A stretch of DNA of 64,000 bases, from NCBI GenBank assembly GCA_023439045.1, contig JAEXOY010000015.1, positions 186,001 to 250,000 on the forward strand, read 5' to 3'. This document shows, one piece after another, positions 8,477 to 17,903 of this stretch. Source of the stretch: Bacillota bacterium (GTDB lineage Bacteria; Bacillota; Clostridia; Acetivibrionales; DSM-1351). The number at the start of each line of letters is the position of its first letter. The stretch's first letter is position 1. Made by a program: the position numbers and the translations under genes. A model generated the notes under the pieces. That model worked only from the letters and a program-made list of their open reading frames with translations, ran no database searches and was not told the origin of the DNA.

Positions 8477-9310
8477 ATGTACATTAGAGCTTTGATAGAA
8501 AATAAAACTGATGACGATAAATTTTTGGTTGAACATGGGTTATCCATTTACATTGAGCATAATGGTCAAAAAATTCTAGTTGATACAGGGGAATCAGGAG
8601 CCTTTGTAAAAAATGCCGAGAAAATGGGAGTTGACTTAAGTCAGATAGATCTTTTTATTGCCTCCCACGATCACTACGATCATACTGGTGGCCTAAGTGC
8701 TTTTCTTGCAAGAAATGACAGAGCAAAGCTTTATTTTAGTAAGAATGCAAACAAAGAAAGAGTATCCAAGCATTTTTTTGTTAAAGAAGAAATTGGTACA
8801 AATAAAGAAATCTTTGATAAATATGCTGATAGAATAGTATACATAAATGATTGTACAGAAATAAGCAAGGACGTATTTATAGTAACTCAATTCAAGAGAC
8901 AATTTCCAACTCCAAAAGGCAACAATCATCTTTATACAAGGGAGAACGGCAAGCTTGTACTGGATAGCTTTGACCATGAGGTAGCTATTGTTTTTAGAGA
9001 AGAGGAGGGTCTGACTGTTATCACTGGCTGCAGCCACAATGGTATAGATAATATGCTTGCAAGGGTAACTGAATGTTTCCCTAAAATACATATAAATAGG
9101 CTAATCGGAGGATTTCATCTGATGAGCTTCGTACTTCCAAAGTATCTCGGCGAAAGCAAAAAGAATATTAAGGTAATCGCTAAAAAGCTTATTGAATATA
9201 ATATTGACAAGGTTTACACCTGCCATTGCACAGGAGAGAGGGGATATAAAATACTCAAAGATTCTATGGGTGACAGGTTAGAGTACTTGTGCACAGGGTA
9301 TATAATATAA
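8477..9310 (+). CDS. Metallo-beta-lactamase-fold hydrolase
   Basis: A 277-residue protein with the metal-binding motif HDHYDH at residues 64-69, a further His in TGCSHNG (about 178) and CHCTGE near the end. These are the ligand positions of the MBL superfamily, in the branch related to the Archaeal pterin-synthesis-associated hydrolases (COG1237 type). It is probably a cytosolic dinuclear metal hydrolase. The substrate cannot be inferred. It starts at ATG 8477 after GGAG and is followed by the iron alcohol dehydrogenase gene in the same direction. Confidence 0.8.
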   Translation: MYIRALIENKTDDDKFLVEHGLSIYIEHNGQKILVDTGESGAFVKNAEKMGVDLSQIDLFIASHDHYDHTGGLSAFLARNDRAKLYFSKNANKERVSKHFFVKEEIGTNKEIFDKYADRIVYINDCTEISKDVFIVTQFKRQFPTPKGNNHLYTRENGKLVLDSFDHEVAIVFREEEGLTVITGCSHNGIDNMLARVTECFPKIHINRLIGGFHLMSFVLPKYLGESKKNIKVIAKKLIEYNIDKVYTCHCTGERGYKILKDSMGDRLEYLCTGYII

Positions 9311-9335
9311 AATAATAGCAACAAGATAGGTAGTA

Positions 9336-9390
9336 TCATTTTAATGGTAACTAATCCATTTAAAAAAATGGTACTAAATCCATTTTAAAA
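9336..9390. repeat. Direct repeat (about 25 bp x2) after the hydrolase gene
   Basis: The phrase ATGGTA(A)CTAA(A)TCCATTT occurs twice in the 94-base gap before the alcohol dehydrogenase gene. It fits the pattern of short arrays located 3' of genes in this window. Confidence 0.55.
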
Positions 9391-9404
9391 TAAGGAGGAA
9401 AGAT

Positions 9405-10577
9405 ATGCTGAACTTTGAGTTTTATAATCCCGCGAGGATTATCTTCGGAAAAGATTCCGAAAAAACTGTTGGAAAAGTGATTAAAGATTTTGGTGCAAAG
9501 AAGGTACTTCTGCATTATGGTGGAAGCTCAATTAAAAGGATTGGTTTGTATGACAAAGTTGTAGGTTCACTTAATGAAGCAGGGATTTCCTTCGTTGAAC
9601 TTGGAGGGGCGCAGCCAAACCCACGACTGTCATTGGTTAGAAAGGGTATTGAGCTTTGCAAAGAAAACGATATTGACTTTATTTTGGCTGTAGGAGGCGG
9701 AAGCGCTATTGATTCAGCAAAGGGTATCGCAGCGGCAATGAAAAACGAAAAGGATATCTGGGAATACTATATGAATGATCCTAGTGGCGTAAAGGATGCT
9801 TTGCCAATTGGTGTAATTCTGACTATACCTGCTGCTGGTTCCGAAACCTCAGATAGCTCAGTAATCACTAATGAGGACGGTGACTACAAGAGATCTATCA
9901 GTGGAGAGTGTCTGACACCTAAGTTTGCAATAATGAATCCTGAGGTAACCTTCACACTACCTCCATATCAAACAGCATGTGGTGCTTCTGATATATTTGC
10001 GCACCTTATGGAAAGATATTTTACACAGGTCAAGAATGTTGATTTTACTGATAGATTGATAGAAGCTAGCATGAAAACCATACTTATCAATGCACCATTG
10101 GCACTAAAGGAACCCGAAAATTATGATATCAGGGCTGAAATAATGTGGGTTGGAACAGTGGCTCATAACAATCTGCTCAATACTGGCAGAATAGGCGACT
10201 GGGGAAGTCATAATATCGAACATGAAATTAGCGGTATTTATGATATTGCACATGGGGCTGGTTTATCCATTGTATTCCCAGCTTGGATTAGATACGTCTA
10301 CAAGGAAAATATCGACAAGTTTGTACAGTTTGCAGTAAGAGTATTTGACGTACAATTAGCCTTTGATGACAAGGATAGAATTGTTGAAGAAATGCTTGTC
10401 AGGATGGAAGCTTGGTACAAGAAGATGGGACTACCAACTAGACTTTCAGATGTAAACATCGGAAGTGACAGGCTTGAAGAGATGGCAAAGAAGTGTCTCG
10501 ATGGAAGAAATAGCATTGGTTCCTTCAAGGAGCTAAAAGAAAAGGACGTTTTAGAAATACTTAAGCTTGCACTATAA
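9405..10577 (+). CDS. Iron-containing alcohol dehydrogenase (butanol dehydrogenase/YqhD type)
   Basis: A 390-residue group III alcohol dehydrogenase. The NAD(P)-binding GGGSAID is at residues 97-103; metal ligands are expected at D196 and H200 (ASDIFAH) and at the two His of the HEISGIYDIAHGAG segment (around 272-285). It most resembles the clostridial BdhA/BdhB and E. coli YqhD group, which reduces aldehydes such as butyraldehyde. A perfect AAGGAGG site precedes ATG 9405. Cofactor choice and in vivo substrate are not determinable from the sequence. Translation ends well before the hairpin element at 10666. Confidence 0.88.
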   Translation: MLNFEFYNPARIIFGKDSEKTVGKVIKDFGAKKVLLHYGGSSIKRIGLYDKVVGSLNEAGISFVELGGAQPNPRLSLVRKGIELCKENDIDFILAVGGGSAIDSAKGIAAAMKNEKDIWEYYMNDPSGVKDALPIGVILTIPAAGSETSDSSVITNEDGDYKRSISGECLTPKFAIMNPEVTFTLPPYQTACGASDIFAHLMERYFTQVKNVDFTDRLIEASMKTILINAPLALKEPENYDIRAEIMWVGTVAHNNLLNTGRIGDWGSHNIEHEISGIYDIAHGAGLSIVFPAWIRYVYKENIDKFVQFAVRVFDVQLAFDDKDRIVEEMLVRMEAWYKKMGLPTRLSDVNIGSDRLEEMAKKCLDGRNSIGSFKELKEKDVLEILKLAL

Positions 10578-10665
10578 TTATTGAGATATGGTTGAGCTAC
10601 AATAATTAGGTTTAGCTTACGCTATAATAAATCCAATAAATGAAATAATATAATGTAACATAAAT

Positions 10666-10758
10666 AAAAAGAGCGTTATAAAATGTGTCAAACCAACAAA
10701 CTTTAGAAAGATCTAATGTCTGAAGGGGTAGCACAGAATTACGCTCTTTTTGTTGGTT
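10666..10758 (+). terminator. Structured terminator with an interleaved alternative pairing
   Basis: AAAAAGAGCGT (10666-10676) pairs with ACGCTCTTTTT (10741-10751) over a 64-base apical region that itself contains a small TTAGA/TCTAA hairpin (10703-10716). A second perfect 10-bp pair, AACCAACAAA (10691-10700) with TTTGTTGGTT (10749-10758), is interleaved with the first and shares 10749-10751, so the two cannot fully coexist. It may simply terminate the alcohol dehydrogenase transcript, or be a small structured RNA or attenuator. Confidence 0.6.
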
Positions 10759-10770
10759 AGAATATGTAAG

Positions 10771-10800
10771 TTGACTTAATTTGGCAGGAAAGGTTATACT
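10771..10800 (+). promoter_or_regulatory. Sigma-A-type promoter for the glycerophosphodiesterase operon
   Basis: TTGACT (10771-10776) and TTATAC/TATACT (10794-10800) are separated by 17-18 bases, about 55 bases upstream of ATG 10857. Confidence 0.6.
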
Positions 10801-10856
10801 AAATTTATCTATATTAACTTGGAAAAATTAATATGATTTGGGAGAGTGGTATATAA

Positions 10857-11594
10857 ATGAATACTCTTGTATGGGCCCACAGAGGGGCATCTGGCTATGC
10901 ACCGGAAAACTCGATGGAGGCCTTTAGATTAGCCAATGAACAAGGGGCTGATGGAATTGAACTGGACATTCATATGACTAAGGACGGACATATAGTTGTA
11001 GCACATGACGAAACCATCGACAGATGTTCTGATGGAAAGGGAAGAATTATCGATAAAACTCTTGATGAACTTAGAAAGTACGACTTTTGTAACAACGTAT
11101 CAGGGTATAAGAATATTAGAATACCAACACTAGAGGAAGTTTTAGAGTATGTAGCTAATACAAAGCTTACTGTGAATATTGAGATTAAATCCGGGATAGT
11201 GCTATATGAGGGTATTGAGCAAAAGGCTATAGACCTTGTAAATAGTCTAGGATTAACAAATAGAGTTATTTTCTCATCATTTAATCATTATAGCCTTATG
11301 CAAGTTAAGCAGATAGACAGCAGGTTCCCCATTGGGTTGCTCTATCAAGAAGCCATGGTTGACCCACATGTATATGCAGCTCATGTAAAGGCAGAAGCTA
11401 TTCACCCATTTTATATCACGCTTATGGTGCCTAACACTGTTGAGGGCTGTAAGGCAGCTGGTATAGACATCAATGCATGGACAGTAGACCAAAACGAGCA
11501 TATAGCTTGGATGTATAGGCTTGGAGTAAACGCAATTATTACAAACTATCCTGATATTGCTATTGAAATAGGGAAACAAATATACAATATTTAA
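10857..11594 (+). CDS. Glycerophosphodiester phosphodiesterase (GDPD/UgpQ family)
   Basis: A 245-residue TIM-barrel enzyme that hydrolyses glycerophosphodiesters to glycerol 3-phosphate and an alcohol. HRGASGYAPEN at residues 8-18 gives the first catalytic His and the Glu; ELDIHMTKDG (around 38-47) supplies the metal-binding Glu/Asp pair and VVAHDE the second catalytic His. There is no signal peptide, so it is cytosolic. A good GGGAG site precedes the ATG. The last codons and the stop lie inside the first unit of a 26-bp tandem repeat. An MFS transporter gene follows 67 bp later. Confidence 0.9.
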   Translation: MNTLVWAHRGASGYAPENSMEAFRLANEQGADGIELDIHMTKDGHIVVAHDETIDRCSDGKGRIIDKTLDELRKYDFCNNVSGYKNIRIPTLEEVLEYVANTKLTVNIEIKSGIVLYEGIEQKAIDLVNSLGLTNRVIFSSFNHYSLMQVKQIDSRFPIGLLYQEAMVDPHVYAAHVKAEAIHPFYITLMVPNTVEGCKAAGIDINAWTVDQNEHIAWMYRLGVNAIITNYPDIAIEIGKQIYNI

Positions 11595-11648
11595 AAGGGA
11601 AACAAATATGCAATATTTAAAAGGGATACAAATATATAATATTTAAAA
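11571..11648. repeat. 26-bp tandem repeat, three copies
   Basis: Units 11571-11596, 11597-11622 and 11623-11648 share the frame GGGA(A/T)ACAAATAT followed by AATATTTAAAA. The first unit encodes the C-terminus and stop of the upstream phosphodiesterase, showing that the array grew out from the gene end. The fourth, partial unit supplies the GGGGAACAAG ribosome site of the next gene. Confidence 0.9.
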
Positions 11649-11661
11649 GGGGAACAAGAGT

Positions 11662-12918
11662 ATGAAACTAAATTATAAGCAGACTTTCCTTATTGGTTTC
11701 GGTTTTTTTGCAAGTTCTATTGCGTGGTCTCTATATAATGCGTATGTTCCAATCTTACTATCCAACTTTATCACAAGTACTTTCTTTATAGGAATAGTCA
11801 TGACCTTTGATAACATTTTTGGAGTAGTATTTCAGCCTCTTTTCGGTGCCTTATCAGATAAAACAAAAAGTAAAATGGGTAGAAGAATGCCATATATACT
11901 CTTCGGAATACCCATTTGTGCAGTGGCGTTTACAATAATTCCACTTACCAATAGCCTGTTTTCTTTAATAGCCGTATTAATTGTTTTCAATTTTGTGATG
12001 TCAGTATGGAGAGCTCCAGTCGTAGCTTTAATGCCTGATTTGACGCCTCCTAGCTTGAGAAGTAAGGCCAACGGTGTTATTAATTTCATGGGTGGATTAG
12101 GAAGCCTGTTTTCATTTTTTGTAGGGGGGCTGTTATTTAAACTAGGTGGTATGCCCTTACCTTTCTTGTGTTCAGCTGTACTTATGGTGGGTGCATTATT
12201 AGTGCTCAAGTTTTTTGTAAAGGAAGACCTAAGTCTTCTTGCACGATACGAAGAGGAAGAAAAAAAGGAACAGGAAAAGGAACAGCAACTGCAAGAGCTC
12301 AACGACAAAGATAAGGGCAATCCAGGAAAAAGCTTGATATTTTTACTATTTGCCATACTTTTCTGGTTTACAGGCTATAATGCGGTTGAAACCTTCTTTA
12401 GTACGTATGTTGTCAATACACTAAAGGATTCTACGGGAGCATTTTTAACTGCTGGAGACGCTTCAATGCTATTGGCAATGTTCTCTCTTACATTCTTAAT
12501 TTTTTCTATACCTGCAGGCTTTATCTCAGGTAAGCTTGGCAGAAGAACCACAATTATTATTGGATTAGCAGGTGTTACGGTACTATTTTCGGTAATGACG
12601 CTTGTGACTGATGTCAATGTTTTAAGGGTATTATTACTACTTGGTGGTGTATTCTGGGCTTTCGTAAATATTAACTCCTTGCCGATGGTGGTGGAGATGG
12701 CAAAGTGGAAGGATATCGGTAAATATACCGGGTATTATTACTTTTTCTCATTTAGTGCCTCTATTATCAGTCCTATACTATTTGGATTTATCAGGGACAG
12801 ACTTGTTAGATATGATGTTTTATTTGTATACTCTGCAATAGCATTTGCACTTGCCATTGCATGTATGACCTTTGTTCGCCATGGTGAGGTAAAAAAGAGT
12901 GTTGAAGAGACTACCTAA
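11662..12918 (+). CDS. MFS transporter (SLC45/sugar-cation symporter-like)
   Basis: A 418-residue polytopic protein with about 12 helices. The loop after helix 2 has GALSDKTKSKMGRRMPYILF, a form of the MFS GxxxDxxxxxxGRR motif typical of the sucrose/maltose (SLC45, GPH) branch. A charged central loop rich in Glu/Lys (about residues 195-222) separates the two halves. It is the second gene of a likely operon with the glycerophosphodiesterase and two PH-domain genes. Uptake of a sugar or glycerophosphodiester-derived compound would fit, but the substrate is not predictable. Confidence 0.8.
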   Translation: MKLNYKQTFLIGFGFFASSIAWSLYNAYVPILLSNFITSTFFIGIVMTFDNIFGVVFQPLFGALSDKTKSKMGRRMPYILFGIPICAVAFTIIPLTNSLFSLIAVLIVFNFVMSVWRAPVVALMPDLTPPSLRSKANGVINFMGGLGSLFSFFVGGLLFKLGGMPLPFLCSAVLMVGALLVLKFFVKEDLSLLARYEEEEKKEQEKEQQLQELNDKDKGNPGKSLIFLLFAILFWFTGYNAVETFFSTYVVNTLKDSTGAFLTAGDASMLLAMFSLTFLIFSIPAGFISGKLGRRTTIIIGLAGVTVLFSVMTLVTDVNVLRVLLLLGGVFWAFVNINSLPMVVEMAKWKDIGKYTGYYYFFSFSASIISPILFGFIRDRLVRYDVLFVYSAIAFALAIACMTFVRHGEVKKSVEETT

Positions 12919-12945
12919 TATATTCTGAGCAAAATTAATATTTAG

Positions 12946-13455
12946 ATGGGAGTGAGTTTTATAACTAATTTAAAAGAAGAACTTGTGAAACTCAATGTAA
13001 AGGCTATTTCAATGTGGAGGGTTTCAAATGCAATACAATCAGTTATTTTACTAGCTATTGTAGCTGTTTGTAGATTTACATTTATAAGAGTGGAATTTTT
13101 TGATTATATTAGGGTTTATATTGATATTTTAATTGCATTGTTCGTGGGATGGCTTATTTTAGAGGTAGTCTTATTACCAAAGATTCAATATGCGAGAAAT
13201 GGATATGCAATATCCACCGATAGAGTGCTTATCAAAAATGGTATATTTTTATTCAAAATCTCTAACATCCCTGTGGTTAGGATTCAGCATGTTAGCCTGT
13301 CGCAAGGACCTATTAGCAGATTATATAAACTAGCGAAGGTTACCATACATACTGCAAGTGGGTCTTTCACCATTGAAGGCTTGGAGTTTGACGTTGCAAA
13401 TGAGATTTCTGAGCACCTAAAGACAAAGTTGACAGATAGACTTAATAGTAAATAA
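12946..13455 (+). CDS. PH-domain membrane protein, YdbS-like
   Basis: A 169-residue protein with two N-terminal membrane helices (about 27-46 and 53-72) followed by a bacterial PH (bPH2, DUF304) domain starting at GYAISTDRVLIKNGIF. It pairs with the larger PH-domain gene 28 bp downstream, the arrangement of B. subtilis ydbS-ydbT. ATG 12946 has no convincing ribosome site; GTG 12952 is an alternative. Function of the family is poorly defined; links to membrane stress and bacteriocin tolerance are known for YdbST. Confidence 0.75.
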   Translation: MGVSFITNLKEELVKLNVKAISMWRVSNAIQSVILLAIVAVCRFTFIRVEFFDYIRVYIDILIALFVGWLILEVVLLPKIQYARNGYAISTDRVLIKNGIFLFKISNIPVVRIQHVSLSQGPISRLYKLAKVTIHTASGSFTIEGLEFDVANEISEHLKTKLTDRLNSK

Positions 13456-13483
13456 GTACTGTTTTACGAAGGAGGATTAATAA

Positions 13484-14944
13484 TTGAATACAAAAAAAAG
13501 GCAGCACTTTCTTCTGATTTTTGATAAGCTCTCATTAGTCCCGCTAATTCCGCTGTTGCTCGCAGTTGTAAACCTAATAAAAAATAAGTCAAAAATAGAT
13601 GCAAGTACAATAGGAGAATCAGTAGTTTTTATAGTGATAGCACTATTATCTTCCAGCGGAAATCTGTTTAAGTTTATCTCAACATTTTATTACATAGACA
13701 ATAATCTATTGATTGTAGAATCTGGTTTATTTACCAAAAAGAAATTACAATTACCTATCGCGGGAATTACCAGCATTGATTATAGCCAAAACCTTATTCA
13801 CAAACTTTTTAAAGTATATAAGGTCAAGATTGACAATGCATCTCAGGTAAAAGAAGAGGCAAACAACCCTGAGGCATACCTAATTCTCAAGGAAAACGAC
13901 GCCCATGAGCTAAAAGAGGCAGTAGCACCATCCCAATTGAAAACTGAATATGACACAATTAAACAGAATAATGTATTAATGCCTTCTACGGCTGAATTTA
14001 TTAAGTATGGGCTTGTAAAGTCAAAGTATTTAGGAGTATTAGCCTTTTTAGGTGCCTTTACCTTCGTTTTTGAAAACGATTCTATTAGAAGCCTTATAAT
14101 GGATAATATATCGTTGCCAAGTTTTGAGCTTGAGTTTAGTATCGTGATAGTAGCACTGGCGTTTATACTAATAGCAGCCGTTTATTTGGTAATACTTTTG
14201 ATTTCGGTAATACGCACCGTTATAAGGTATTATGGTTTTAAGCTAGAGAAGGAAGACGAGAAATTAATAATTGATTATGGAGTTTTAAATCATCAAAGAC
14301 ATACCTTTCCTCAGGAGAAAATATCAGCAATAGTACTAAAGCAAAATATACTGATGAGGATATTGAAGCTATATAGCCTGGAACTGAGTGTTATTGGTTA
14401 TGGCAATGCTACTTCTACTGACAAGGGTTTAGAAAAGGCTATTTTATACCCTGTTGCTAATAAAGACATGGCAGAAAGGGTGATAGACTTTGTTTTACCG
14501 GGTGAAAGCTTTGAACTAAACACTAGCAATATGGAGAAATGTCCCAAAAGAGCCCTAAAGTACTTCTTTGTTAATCCAAGCTCTATTGTTTTATTGGTTG
14601 GCCTCATTATTACTTGTATTATTGGCAATAGGTGGTTTATAACTTCAGCGCTACTTGTATTTGCTGGACTCAGTATTTTTAAGTTTCTGCAATACAAAAA
14701 TCAAGGGGTAGTTTGTGGACCAGATAGTGTTTATTTTGCGAAAGGTAGCATTTATCGAAAAATAATACTTGTAAAGAGGCCTATTATTGAAAGCGTTGAG
14801 GCGACTTCAAGCTATTTTAAAGTTAAAAAGGACATAGGTTCAGTTAAAGTTAGTTTCATAGGTCCTTTTGGTAATAATAATATATACTTGAGAAATATGG
14901 AAGGCTCATTGTTTACAAGATTATGTGAATATCTATACTATTAA
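13484..14944 (+). CDS. PH-domain membrane protein, YdbT-like
   Basis: A 486-residue protein with three pairs of membrane helices alternating with bPH2 domains (SGLFTKKKLQLPIAGITSID near residue 83, the DYGVLNHQRHTFPQEKISAI region near 265, and a third near 415). The start is TTG 13484 with a strong GAAGGAGG site 8 bases upstream. It forms a two-gene module with the YdbS-like gene. It runs toward the opposing CmpB-like gene with only 12 bases between the stop codons. Confidence 0.75.
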   Translation: MNTKKRQHFLLIFDKLSLVPLIPLLLAVVNLIKNKSKIDASTIGESVVFIVIALLSSSGNLFKFISTFYYIDNNLLIVESGLFTKKKLQLPIAGITSIDYSQNLIHKLFKVYKVKIDNASQVKEEANNPEAYLILKENDAHELKEAVAPSQLKTEYDTIKQNNVLMPSTAEFIKYGLVKSKYLGVLAFLGAFTFVFENDSIRSLIMDNISLPSFELEFSIVIVALAFILIAAVYLVILLISVIRTVIRYYGFKLEKEDEKLIIDYGVLNHQRHTFPQEKISAIVLKQNILMRILKLYSLELSVIGYGNATSTDKGLEKAILYPVANKDMAERVIDFVLPGESFELNTSNMEKCPKRALKYFFVNPSSIVLLVGLIITCIIGNRWFITSALLVFAGLSIFKFLQYKNQGVVCGPDSVYFAKGSIYRKIILVKRPIIESVEATSSYFKVKKDIGSVKVSFIGPFGNNNIYLRNMEGSLFTRLCEYLYY

Positions 14945-14956
14945 TAGTTATCTTAT

Positions 14957-15559
14957 CTACCAGATAAAACGGAACAATCTCAAGGTGAGCTCTCCAAATT
15001 CTTTCACCTTGTCAAAGTATATTGAATAAGCAACTGATACATTGCTTTGTCCAATTGAAGCGGCATAAATTGATATAGTTGCATCGATGCATAGTATTAA
15101 TAGTGCAAAACAATAGATGGTATATATTTTTCTATATGATAAGTCCTCAATGATCTGTACTAATGTTGGGTGTATTAAGTATATTATCATAACAGCAAGC
15201 ATACCCCACAATATTGAATTTCTAAGACAAATAATGCCCTTATAATTCAAAGGTTGTTGGCTATAATTCCACAATCTAATATGAAAAGCATATTTTAGAA
15301 GCAGCCCAGCAATAAGTTCTGCTATGGTTGATATCAATGCACCAAATATAAATACAAGTGTAGCATGACGCTTTACTCTGCCAAGTATATATACCAGTGC
15401 TAACGCACTAAAACCATAGACAATGCAAAATGGGCCAATCAGGAAGCCTCGTTTAACAAGGTGTCCAAGATATACTGACATATAGATAGTTTCGATAATC
15501 CACCCCGTAAATGAATAAATCAAGAAAAATATAATAGAACTGTATAATTTTCTTTTCAT
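14957..15559 (-). CDS. CmpB-like putative ABC transporter permease (PF06541)
   Basis: A 200-residue protein with six hydrophobic segments. FTGWIIETIYMSVYLGHLVKRGFL is split by a short turn, and RGFLIGPFCIVYGFSA near residue 38 is the signature of the PF06541 family annotated as putative ABC-transporter permease. No ATP-binding partner is nearby, so transport is unproven. A 6-bp inverted repeat (TTATCT-ACC-AGATAA, 14953-14967) spans its stop codon but lacks a T-tract. Confidence 0.7.
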   Translation of the reverse strand: MKRKLYSSIIFFLIYSFTGWIIETIYMSVYLGHLVKRGFLIGPFCIVYGFSALALVYILGRVKRHATLVFIFGALISTIAELIAGLLLKYAFHIRLWNYSQQPLNYKGIICLRNSILWGMLAVMIIYLIHPTLVQIIEDLSYRKIYTIYCFALLILCIDATISIYAASIGQSNVSVAYSIYFDKVKEFGELTLRLFRFIW

Positions 15560-15703
15560 AATATCTACACTTTTTATAGGCTATCTCTTATAAACTATGC
15601 CGTTGTCCTCAAATTATTGCATAATACTTAAATATAGGAGACTTTTATATGTAATTTTTGTATAATATAGTAACAACAGGAAGTGTTAAGGGGGGATTCT
15701 GGG

Positions 15704-17095
15704 GTGACTAAAAAAATTAAATTCAAAGTAATTCCCATTCTAATTTTATTTGTGATGTATTTATCGACTTACACCAATGTATATGCTGACGATACCTGTA
15801 TAGGTAGGACGCCAGATGGTGTTTATCCTATGGCAGAAGACGATGTAATTATGGAAAGCGAAACTGTAGTTGTTGATTTACAAAAGAACACAGCAAGCTG
15901 CGAATTTCATTTCTATAATTCTGGAGAAGACAAAACAATAGAGATGGGCTTTCCTGGTGTCTTGATTAGTGACAGTGGTCTTACTGGACCAGTTAACCTT
16001 ACAATTCATAAATTTAAGGCATTTATTGATGGCAAGCAGGTGGCTATTACAAAAGAAAAGAATGTGCCCAATATGAGTTCTGACGAGCAATATGATAAAT
16101 TCAGCGAATGGTTTACTTTTAAGGTTCCCTTCAAAAAAGGGGAAAGACGTGTTATCAAGAATACATACTCCTTTTATCCAACCTACGACTCAATGTCCTT
16201 TGTTCAAAGCGGATATGTAATACGTACAGGTGCTGCATGGAAGGATAATATAGGCAAAGCTAAAGTTGTATTTAAGCTTGGTGATATGAAGCCATATTGC
16301 ATAACAGAATTATATCCTTCAGGATTTAGGTATGATGGGAACACAATTGTTTGGGAGAACTCAGATTTTGAGCCCAACTATGACCTCAGGGTTGTTTACA
16401 ATGAAACCCAGTTTAAGAATAGTAAACGATTTACTGATAATTTTGGGGGAGATAGCGCAGAATTTGAAAAAATAATAGAGCAATTTAATGACATTGATCT
16501 ATTAGCCAAACAAAAAAATAATCAACAATTGATAGATTTATATTATGATGCAATTAAATCTCGTCAAAATGTGTTGGCTGTATACATCAAAAGTCAATTG
16601 CCACAAGAAGCTGTTGTTGAGGAAACTTCTATTGGTGACCTGCATGTTGAAAAGAGGGAAGAAGGAGATTATTATTTAAAGTTTGATGTATTTGGGACAC
16701 CGGAAAGTCAATCAAAAATGATAGTCAGTCATATTAAGGATAATGGAGAGAGGGTTGTAGATTCAGAGATTAGCAATTATTCCCATTACCAGCTGCAGCC
16801 AATGATAGATTACGAGATAGTGTGTGAAATTACCGATTGGAATGGAAAAGTCATCCAAAAAGAGTTTAATTACTCTATTCAGGGCACATCTATGGGAAGT
16901 AGCGAGCCAACAAAATTAGAAAACCATATAGGTGAAGTTAAATTAAAAGATGATATAAATGTTGCGACTAAGGCGGTTACTGCTAAAAAAGTTAGCAGAA
17001 TTGATACTAAGGCAATAGTATTTATAGTAATTATCACAGTTTTGGTATTAGGGGGTATAGGTGTCTTAATAAAGCTTAAAAACAAACTAATGTGA
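15704..17095 (+). CDS. Secreted, C-terminally anchored DUF4424-like protein
   Basis: The start is GTG 15704, seven bases after AAGGGGGGAT; an upstream in-frame GTG at 15683 would place that ribosome site inside the gene. The product (463 residues) has a signal peptide ending near VYADD, an extracytoplasmic beta-rich region containing TVVVDLQKNTASCEFHFYN and a C-terminal membrane helix (VFIVIITVLVLGGIGVL) before a short basic tail. The N-terminal half resembles the DUF4424 family, of unknown function. It stands alone between the CmpB-like and DedA genes. Confidence 0.65.
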   Translation: MTKKIKFKVIPILILFVMYLSTYTNVYADDTCIGRTPDGVYPMAEDDVIMESETVVVDLQKNTASCEFHFYNSGEDKTIEMGFPGVLISDSGLTGPVNLTIHKFKAFIDGKQVAITKEKNVPNMSSDEQYDKFSEWFTFKVPFKKGERRVIKNTYSFYPTYDSMSFVQSGYVIRTGAAWKDNIGKAKVVFKLGDMKPYCITELYPSGFRYDGNTIVWENSDFEPNYDLRVVYNETQFKNSKRFTDNFGGDSAEFEKIIEQFNDIDLLAKQKNNQQLIDLYYDAIKSRQNVLAVYIKSQLPQEAVVEETSIGDLHVEKREEGDYYLKFDVFGTPESQSKMIVSHIKDNGERVVDSEISNYSHYQLQPMIDYEIVCEITDWNGKVIQKEFNYSIQGTSMGSSEPTKLENHIGEVKLKDDINVATKAVTAKKVSRIDTKAIVFIVIITVLVLGGIGVLIKLKNKLM

Positions 17096-17255
17096 TAACT
17101 CCTTTTTATTATCATACTTTTATACTAAATAATTTGAGAAATAGGTGATAGAAAAGCATATTTACGATATAATATGTAATGATTATTAAGGATACCAGTA
17201 TTAAGGATAACTGTATTAAAGATACTAGAATTCAGGATTCAGTTAGGAGATTGAA

Positions 17256-17903
17256 ATGGAATTTATATACAAATGCATAGATATATTTCTACACTTAGAC
17301 GTTTACCTTCATCAAATCACATCATCTTATGGTGCAGCAAGCTACATATTATTGTTCGTAGTAATTTTTTGTGAAACAGGACTTGTTGTCACTCCGTTTT
17401 TGCCGGGAGACTCTTTGATTTTTGCAGTAGGAGCACTGTGTGCAAAGGGCATGTTTAATACTCCAGGCATCTACATAATGCTTTGCTTTGCAGCTATTCT
17501 TGGAGATACAGTCAATTATCATATTGGACATATGCTTAGGGAAAAGGTTGAGAGCAAGCAAGAGATTAGATTTATAAAGAGGGAATATTTAGAGCGCACG
17601 CAGGCCTTTTTTGAGAGACATGGTGGCAAAACAATAATTATAGCAAGGTTTATCCCTATAATAAGAACCTTTGCACCTTTTGTTTCTGGTGTTGGAAGAA
17701 TGCCATATGCCAGATTCATCAGCTACAATGCTATTGGTGGTATTATGTGGGTAACTATAGCCTTGTTTTCTGGATATTTCTTCGGCAATATTCCTGTAGT
17801 GAAAGATAATTTTAGCTTAGTTATTATTGGGATTGTTGTTATATCAGCTATACCAGGAGTCGTTGTATACTTAAAAGAAAAAAGGAAGCCAAATGAAGTC
17901 TGA
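17256..17903 (+). CDS. DedA-family membrane protein
   Basis: A 215-residue protein with the DedA hallmarks FCETGLVVTPFLPGDSL (residues 37-53), FFERHGGKTIIIARFIPIIR (about 111-130) and FVSGVGRMPYARF. DedA/SNARE-associated proteins are now regarded as proton-dependent lipid flippases or lipid-carrier recyclers. GGAG precedes the ATG. Its 3' end overlaps the next gene by 11 bp. Confidence 0.88.
   Translation: MEFIYKCIDIFLHLDVYLHQITSSYGAASYILLFVVIFCETGLVVTPFLPGDSLIFAVGALCAKGMFNTPGIYIMLCFAAILGDTVNYHIGHMLREKVESKQEIRFIKREYLERTQAFFERHGGKTIIIARFIPIIRTFAPFVSGVGRMPYARFISYNAIGGIMWVTIALFSGYFFGNIPVVKDNFSLVIIGIVVISAIPGVVVYLKEKRKPNEV

Noticed and set aside
14953..14967. TTATCT-ACC-AGATAA between the YdbT-like and CmpB-like genes as a terminator
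   Set aside because: Only 6 bp, GC-poor and without a T-tract on either strand.
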